Position numbers and translations under genes: made by a program
The notes under the pieces: model-generated
What the model was told of the DNA's origin: nothing
Databases searched by the model: none
Seen by the model: the letters and a program-made list of their open reading frames with translations, nothing else
Shown here: positions 60,197-64,000 of the stretch, one piece after another
Numbering within the stretch: the stretch's first letter is position 1
Layout: each line of letters opens with the position of its first letter
NCBI RefSeq assembly: GCF_024227715.1
Contig: NZ_CP100448.1
Span: 2,253,655 to 2,317,654 of the forward strand
Length of the DNA: 64,000 nt
Direction of reading: 5' to 3'
From: Halomarina litorea
Lineage (GTDB): Archaea > Halobacteriota > Halobacteria > Halobacteriales > Haloarculaceae

Positions 60197-61819
60197 ATGA
60201 GCCCTGACCGGGCCGTGTTGGAGCGCGCGCTCGAACGCGGCGAGCAGGAGGGTGGCAGCGTGGAGTTCAAGGAACGACTCACGCGCGACCTCCACCTCGC
60301 GGACGGTCGTCTCGAGAGCCTCGCGGCGCAACTGCGCCACCGCGTCCTCTCGGGCGACGGGGAGGCGACCTACGTCGTGGGCGTCACCGACGACGGCGGC
60401 CTCGCCGGTATCCCCCCCGCGGAGTTCTCCGAGTCCATGGACGTGCTCTCTCTGCTCGCAGAGGAGGCCGGCGCGCACATCGAGGACGTCCAGACGTGGG
60501 GCGTCCCCGGTCGTGACGGCGGGGCGGACCGGGGTATCGTCGGCGTCGCTACGGTCCGCGAGGGGGCGATGCTCGACGTGGACGACCAGCACATCGTCGT
60601 CGGCACGGCGGGCCACGTCGACCACGGCAAGTCCACGCTCGTCGGGTCGCTCGTCACCGGCCAACCAGACGACGGCGAAGGGGGCACTCGCGGCTTCCTC
60701 GACGTGCAACCCCACGAGGTCGAACGCGGCCTCTCGGCGGACCTCTCCTACGGGGTGTACGGCTTCGACGAGGACGGCCCGGTCCACACGCTCAACCCCC
60801 ACCGGAAGCAGGACCGCGCACGGGTCGTCGAGGAGGCCGACCGCCTCGTCTCGTTCGTCGACACCGTGGGCCACGAACCGTGGCTCCGCACCACCATCAG
60901 AGGGCTGGTCGGCCAGAAACTCGACTACGGACTCCTCGTGGTCGCGGCCGACGACGGCCCGACGAAGACCACTCGCGAGCACCTCGGCATCCTGCTCGCG
61001 ACGGACCTCCCCACCATCGTCGCCATCACGAAGGCGGACATGGTCGAGGAAGAGCGCCTGCTGGAAGTCGAGCGGGAGGTCGAGCGCCTCCTCAGGAACG
61101 CCGACCGCACCCCCCTCAGAATCGAGCGCCACGGCGTCGATACGGCCATCGAGGAGATATCGGAACAGGTCGTCCCCATCGTGACGACCAGCGCCGTGAC
61201 GATGGAGGGCCTCGACGTCCTCGACCAGTTGTTCGAGCGTCTGCCGAAGACCGCGGACGGCGCGGGGGCGTTCTCGATGTACATCGACCGCACCTACTCC
61301 GTGACGGGAGTGGGCGCGGTGGCTTCGGGAACGATTCGGTCGGGCACCGTCGCCGCGGGCGACGAACTGCTCGTCGGGCCGATGGCGGACGGCGGGTTCC
61401 GCGAGGTGGAGGTGCGGAGCATCGAGATGCACTACCACCGGGTCGACGAGGCCCGCGCGGGCCGCATCGTCGGCATCGCCCTGAAGGGGGTCCGCGAGGC
61501 CGACCTCCAGCGCGGGATGGTCCTGCTTCCGCGGGACGCCGACCCGAGCGCTGTCTGGGAGTTCGAGGCCGAGGTGATGGTGCTCAACCACCCGACGCGC
61601 ATCGGCGAGGGGTACGAACCCGTCGTCCACGTCGAGACGGTGAGCGAGGCGGCGGCCGTCTACCCCGAGGAGGGCCACCTCCTGCCCGGCGACACGGGCC
61701 GTGCCCGGGTTCGCTTCAAGTTCCGCCCGTACCACGTCGAGGCGGGCCAGCGCTTCGTCTTCCGCGAGGGACAGTCGAAGGGCGTGGGCACCATCACGAA
61801 GGTCCTGCCGGGCGACTAG
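60197..61819 (+). CDS. GTPBP1-like translational GTPase
   Basis: A 540-residue GTPase of the translation-factor family. The N-terminal ~120 residues precede a G domain with P-loop VVGTAGHVDHGKSTLVGSLV, G3 FVDTVGHEPWLR (Val in place of the usual Pro) and G4 AITKADMVEEE. They are followed by EF-Tu-like domains II and III: YSVTGVGAVASGTIRSGTV and RFKFRPYHVEAGQRFVFREG. Archaeal homologues are annotated GTPBP1; the eukaryotic one is linked to mRNA decay and tRNA handling. The TTTTACG box 27 bases upstream supports the ATG at 60197. Confidence 0.88.
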   Translation: MSPDRAVLERALERGEQEGGSVEFKERLTRDLHLADGRLESLAAQLRHRVLSGDGEATYVVGVTDDGGLAGIPPAEFSESMDVLSLLAEEAGAHIEDVQTWGVPGRDGGADRGIVGVATVREGAMLDVDDQHIVVGTAGHVDHGKSTLVGSLVTGQPDDGEGGTRGFLDVQPHEVERGLSADLSYGVYGFDEDGPVHTLNPHRKQDRARVVEEADRLVSFVDTVGHEPWLRTTIRGLVGQKLDYGLLVVAADDGPTKTTREHLGILLATDLPTIVAITKADMVEEERLLEVEREVERLLRNADRTPLRIERHGVDTAIEEISEQVVPIVTTSAVTMEGLDVLDQLFERLPKTADGAGAFSMYIDRTYSVTGVGAVASGTIRSGTVAAGDELLVGPMADGGFREVEVRSIEMHYHRVDEARAGRIVGIALKGVREADLQRGMVLLPRDADPSAVWEFEAEVMVLNHPTRIGEGYEPVVHVETVSEAAAVYPEEGHLLPGDTGRARVRFKFRPYHVEAGQRFVFREGQSKGVGTITKVLPGD

Positions 61820-61945
61820 TCGTCGGGGCGGACGGTTATTCGACGGGGAATACTCGACCCCCCTCGACGCTCGGCTTTGTGGGGAGCTACCGTTGCACAA
61901 AATCGCAACACGACGGTTTAATACGTCGAACTCCTAAGGGGGACC

Positions 61946-62182
61946 ATGGTACTGTCGAACGTCTCGGAACAGGTCATGGACCTGAACAGGAACCTCTCGG
62001 ACAAGACGAAGGTCGGCGGCGGGAGCCTCCTGTTGCTCCTCGGCACCGTCCTCATCGCCGTCCTCGCGTTCGTCTTGATGGCCACGGCCGCACAGGTCGT
62101 CGTCGGCCTCCTCGGGACGCTCCTCATCGTCGTCGGGACGCTGTCCGTCGGCACCTCCGGCATCAACGGCCGGGCGGTCTGA
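61946..62182 (+). CDS. Small two-helix membrane protein
   Basis: A 78-residue protein with a helical N-terminus (MVLSNVSEQVMDLNRNLSDK) and two hydrophobic segments, SLLLLLGTVLIAVLAFVLM and VVVGLLGTLLIVVGTLSVG. This is a common haloarchaeal shape, perhaps DUF7470-like, but I am not sure. The GTTTAATAC box 27 bases upstream supports the start. No function known. Confidence 0.7.
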   Translation: MVLSNVSEQVMDLNRNLSDKTKVGGGSLLLLLGTVLIAVLAFVLMATAAQVVVGLLGTLLIVVGTLSVGTSGINGRAV

Positions 62183-62206
62183 GACCGGACGCCCGAGACA
62201 CGCCGT

Positions 62207-62875
62207 TCAGGACCAGCACGCTGGTATCGCGTCGAGCAAGTCGACGCGGTCGGTCGGCGTCGGTCCCCCCTCGAACGGGTCGCCCACGAGCACCGAGCGG
62301 ACGCCGGCGCGGTTCGCGCCCGTGACGTCCGCCGCGCTGTCGCCCACGTGGGCCGCCTCGCCCGCGGCCACGGAGAGCGCCGACAGCGCCCGTTCGAACG
62401 GTTCGACGGCCGGTTTGGCCGGTATCTCCCCGCCCGCACAGACGACCACCTCGAAGGCGTCCGACAGTCCGACCCCCTCGATTTTCGCCCGCTGTGCGTC
62501 CGTCGGCCCGTTCGTCACCACGCCGAGTCGGTACGCTCCCTCCAACCGTTCGACCACCTCGCGCGCGCCCGGGAGTGCGACCACGTCCCGGTGGTCGCGT
62601 TCGGCGGCGAACGCGCGCGCCACCGCCGCACCCGTCTCCGAGTCGTAGCCGCGTTCGGCCGCGAGCGCCCGGAAACACCGCTCGCGCAGGTCGGCCATCC
62701 CGTTGGCCCGTTCGGCGAACTCGTCGAAGCGCTCGTAGTACGCCTCGACGGGGAACAGGGGGTCGACCCCGACCCGGTCGAAGGCGACGGCGAGGACCTC
62801 GCCGGGGCTCCGGCAGTAGGTACAGAGCGTGCCGTCGAGGTCGAACGTGACCGCGCGGACGGGTGAGTCAGACAT
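62207..62875 (-). CDS. HAD-superfamily hydrolase
   Basis: A 222-residue HAD phosphatase with Asp12 and Asp14 in AVTFDLDGTLCTYCRSPGEV, motif II VVTNGPTDAQ, motif III lysine in GGEIPAKPAVEPFE and motif IV AAHVGDSAADVTGANRAGV. A helical cap lies in between. The substrate is unknown. Its start overlaps the previous gene on the same strand by eight bases. Confidence 0.87.
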   Translation of the reverse strand: MSDSPVRAVTFDLDGTLCTYCRSPGEVLAVAFDRVGVDPLFPVEAYYERFDEFAERANGMADLRERCFRALAAERGYDSETGAAVARAFAAERDHRDVVALPGAREVVERLEGAYRLGVVTNGPTDAQRAKIEGVGLSDAFEVVVCAGGEIPAKPAVEPFERALSALSVAAGEAAHVGDSAADVTGANRAGVRSVLVGDPFEGGPTPTDRVDLLDAIPACWS

Positions 62876-63371
62876 CCTCGACCGGTCGGTAGTGTGCCTC
62901 CTCGTCCCCGCCGACGCGTTCGGCGAGGCCGAAGGTGACCGCCCACTCCAGCACTCGTTCGACCCGTTCGCGCCACACGTCCGTCCAGTCGGTGCGCCGC
63001 GAGCGCTCCCACTGTGGGACCTCCTCGACGACGCGGTCGAACACCGCCTCGGCGTCGAGGGGGTCGTCCGCGCCGTCGAGGACGGTGAGGACCGCCTCGA
63101 CGGGGTGGACGCGTTCGCGGAACGCGCGCGCGAGGTCCACGTCCTCGGGGGCCTCGCCGGTCTGGTAGTACTGGCCGTCGGTCTCCGCGACGAGGCCGAG
63201 CGCCTGCATGAACGTTATCCACTCGCGGGCGGCGTCCCGGGAGGCGAGGTCCGTGTCCGCCACGAGGCGGGCACAGCAGTCGTCCTCGCTGCCGGGGACG
63301 AGCGGCATCGCCAGTCGTGCCCGTCCGAGGAACGACAGCGGGCGCGGTTCGGGGACGACCTTGAACCTCAT
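62868..63371 (-). CDS. Haloarchaeal protein of unknown function
   Basis: A 167-residue protein, MRFKVVPEPRPLSFLGRARL onward. Helical with W/Y-rich parts (AREWITFMQALGLVAETDGQ, WERSRRTDWTDVWRERVERV, VTFGLAERVGGDEEAHYRPV). It may contain a winged-helix-like region but no family was recognised. Operon with the HAD hydrolase (8-base overlap) and probably downstream of mch (gap of 10 bases). Confidence 0.6.
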   Translation of the reverse strand: MRFKVVPEPRPLSFLGRARLAMPLVPGSEDDCCARLVADTDLASRDAAREWITFMQALGLVAETDGQYYQTGEAPEDVDLARAFRERVHPVEAVLTVLDGADDPLDAEAVFDRVVEEVPQWERSRRTDWTDVWRERVERVLEWAVTFGLAERVGGDEEAHYRPVEDV

Positions 63372-63381
63372 CGCTCCCCCA

Positions 63382-64000
63382 CTACCGCAGGCCGAAGGAG
63401 TCGGCCAACATCTCCTCGTCTACCGCCCCGAGGGTGTAGGTGTCCCCGCCGGCCACGTCGATAGTGACCTGCGCGGGGGCGAAGACGCTCTCGGGCACGT
63501 CGTAGAAGTCCCAGTCGGCCTGCTCGAACAGGTCGGCGAACGGCGTGCCGTACTCGTCGCGTGCGGTCGAGGGCACCTCGTCGAAGCGGTCGAACTCGCT
63601 GTCGACGACGAGGTGGACCTCCCCGCCGTAGGCGAGGGCGTCGTTCGTCCGGGCCATCGCGCCCTCCTCGCTGGCGGCGACGGGCGCGACGGGCGCGGCG
63701 GCGCTCACCGAGAGGACGTCGAGGGGGTCGTAGCCCAGTTCCGAGAGGCGGAAGGCGGCGAGTTCGCCCGCGCGAGCGGCCGTCGCCACGCTCCCCGTGA
63801 TGCTCGCCGTCGAGTAGGTGGGCAGGAAGACGCTCCCCACGTCGACGCCCGCGTAGTCGGCGACGTGTTCGGCCGTCGCCTCGGTGGGCAGTTCGTCCGA
63901 CTCTAAGGCGAGGACGGCGAAGTCGAACTCGTCGGCGTAGCCGATGCGGGCGAACTCCTCCTCCTCGGCGACGAGGGCGCGCGCCGGACCGCTCCCCAGT
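63382..64000 (-). CDS. mch: Methenyltetrahydromethanopterin cyclohydrolase (partial, 5' end outside window)
   Basis: The 206 residues seen are the C-terminal two-thirds. Mch motifs are present: AVLALESDELP, AGVDVGSVFLPTYSTASITG, AAAPVAPVAASEEGAMARTN DAL, YGTPFADLFEQADWDFYDV and PESVFAPAQVTIDVAGGDTY. In methanogens it interconverts methenyl- and formyl-H4MPT; in haloarchaea it serves C1 carrier metabolism. The frame is open to the window edge without a start codon. First gene of a unit with the following hypothetical and HAD genes. Confidence 0.88.
   Translation of the reverse strand, partial: LGSGPARALVAEEEEFARIGYADEFDFAVLALESDELPTEATAEHVADYAGVDVGSVFLPTYSTASITGSVATAARAGELAAFRLSELGYDPLDVLSVSAAAPVAPVAASEEGAMARTNDALAYGGEVHLVVDSEFDRFDEVPSTARDEYGTPFADLFEQADWDFYDVPESVFAPAQVTIDVAGGDTYTLGAVDEEMLADSFGLR

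Noticed and set aside
59561-61900. 779-codon minus-strand frame opposite the EamA and GTPBP1-like genes
   Set aside because: Antisense shadow spanning two clear genes; no domain or start context.
1-64000. CRISPR array
   Set aside because: No block of regularly spaced direct repeats was found. The tandem repeats present are contiguous or in coding sequence.

Overview
The window looks like a haloarchaeal chromosome: about two-thirds G+C, strongly acidic proteins, twin-arginine (RR) signal peptides, many genes with a TATA-like box 25-28 nt before the start codon (leaderless transcription), and archaeal markers such as Orc1/Cdc6, RadB, Cdc48, ribosomal protein S8e, HMG-CoA synthase, a split glycine decarboxylase and a methenyl-H4MPT cyclohydrolase. 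Genus cannot be told from the sequence alone.

Region by region. 1-3.6 kb: an Old Yellow Enzyme, then an intact Orc1/Cdc6 initiator whose upstream gap holds two inverted 23-bp origin-box-like repeats (a third copy lies downstream), followed by tRNA-Val(CAC). 3.6-16 kb: mixed metabolic and envelope genes (two-domain DUF417/DoxX-like membrane protein, TAT-exported protein, cobalamin adenosyltransferase, acyl-CoA dehydrogenase, flavoprotein disulfide reductase, haloacid dehalogenase, IMP dehydrogenase-like protein), several one-domain zinc-ribbon proteins, and two broken DUF3179 genes. 16-20.4 kb: glycine decarboxylase subunits gcvPB/gcvPA and HMG-CoA synthase. 20.5-34 kb: a pilin-like surface protein, DUF2150, a TatD-like hydrolase, a carotenoid oxygenase with a NYN-domain protein, a halolysin-type protease, a Na+/H+ antiporter, trehalose-6-phosphate synthase and the gcvT-gcvH pair, which completes the glycine cleavage system begun 14 kb away.

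34-41 kb is an accessory island that looks more AT-rich. It holds a second, frameshifted orc1/cdc6 gene between two paralogous lipoproteins in inverted orientation, a small membrane protein, a DEDD-type exonuclease, a winged-helix regulator and a large DDE transposase-like gene. A 27-bp repeat family bounds the two lipoprotein genes and, more weakly, the membrane-protein gene. Each of these ~0.54-0.61 kb units carries one end of each of two repeat subtypes, so they look like small cassettes with distinct left and right ends. This is the most unusual structure in the window. The regulator-transposase intergenic region also has three similar dyad operators.

41-64 kb is housekeeping: an XRE regulator divergent from radB, a RuvC-fold protein, a haloalkane-dehalogenase-like hydrolase, larC with a tandemly repeated His/Asp insert, an operon of an R2-like (R2lox-type) di-metal oxidase with a small protein and a 2Fe-2S ferredoxin, an SCP2-like protein, Cdc48, two divergent PhoU-type proteins, S8e, an iron-sulfur Old Yellow Enzyme, PyrF, a membrane-anchored J protein, phosphoglycolate phosphatase, a DMT transporter, a GTPBP1-like GTPase, a HAD hydrolase and the mch gene, which runs off the right edge.
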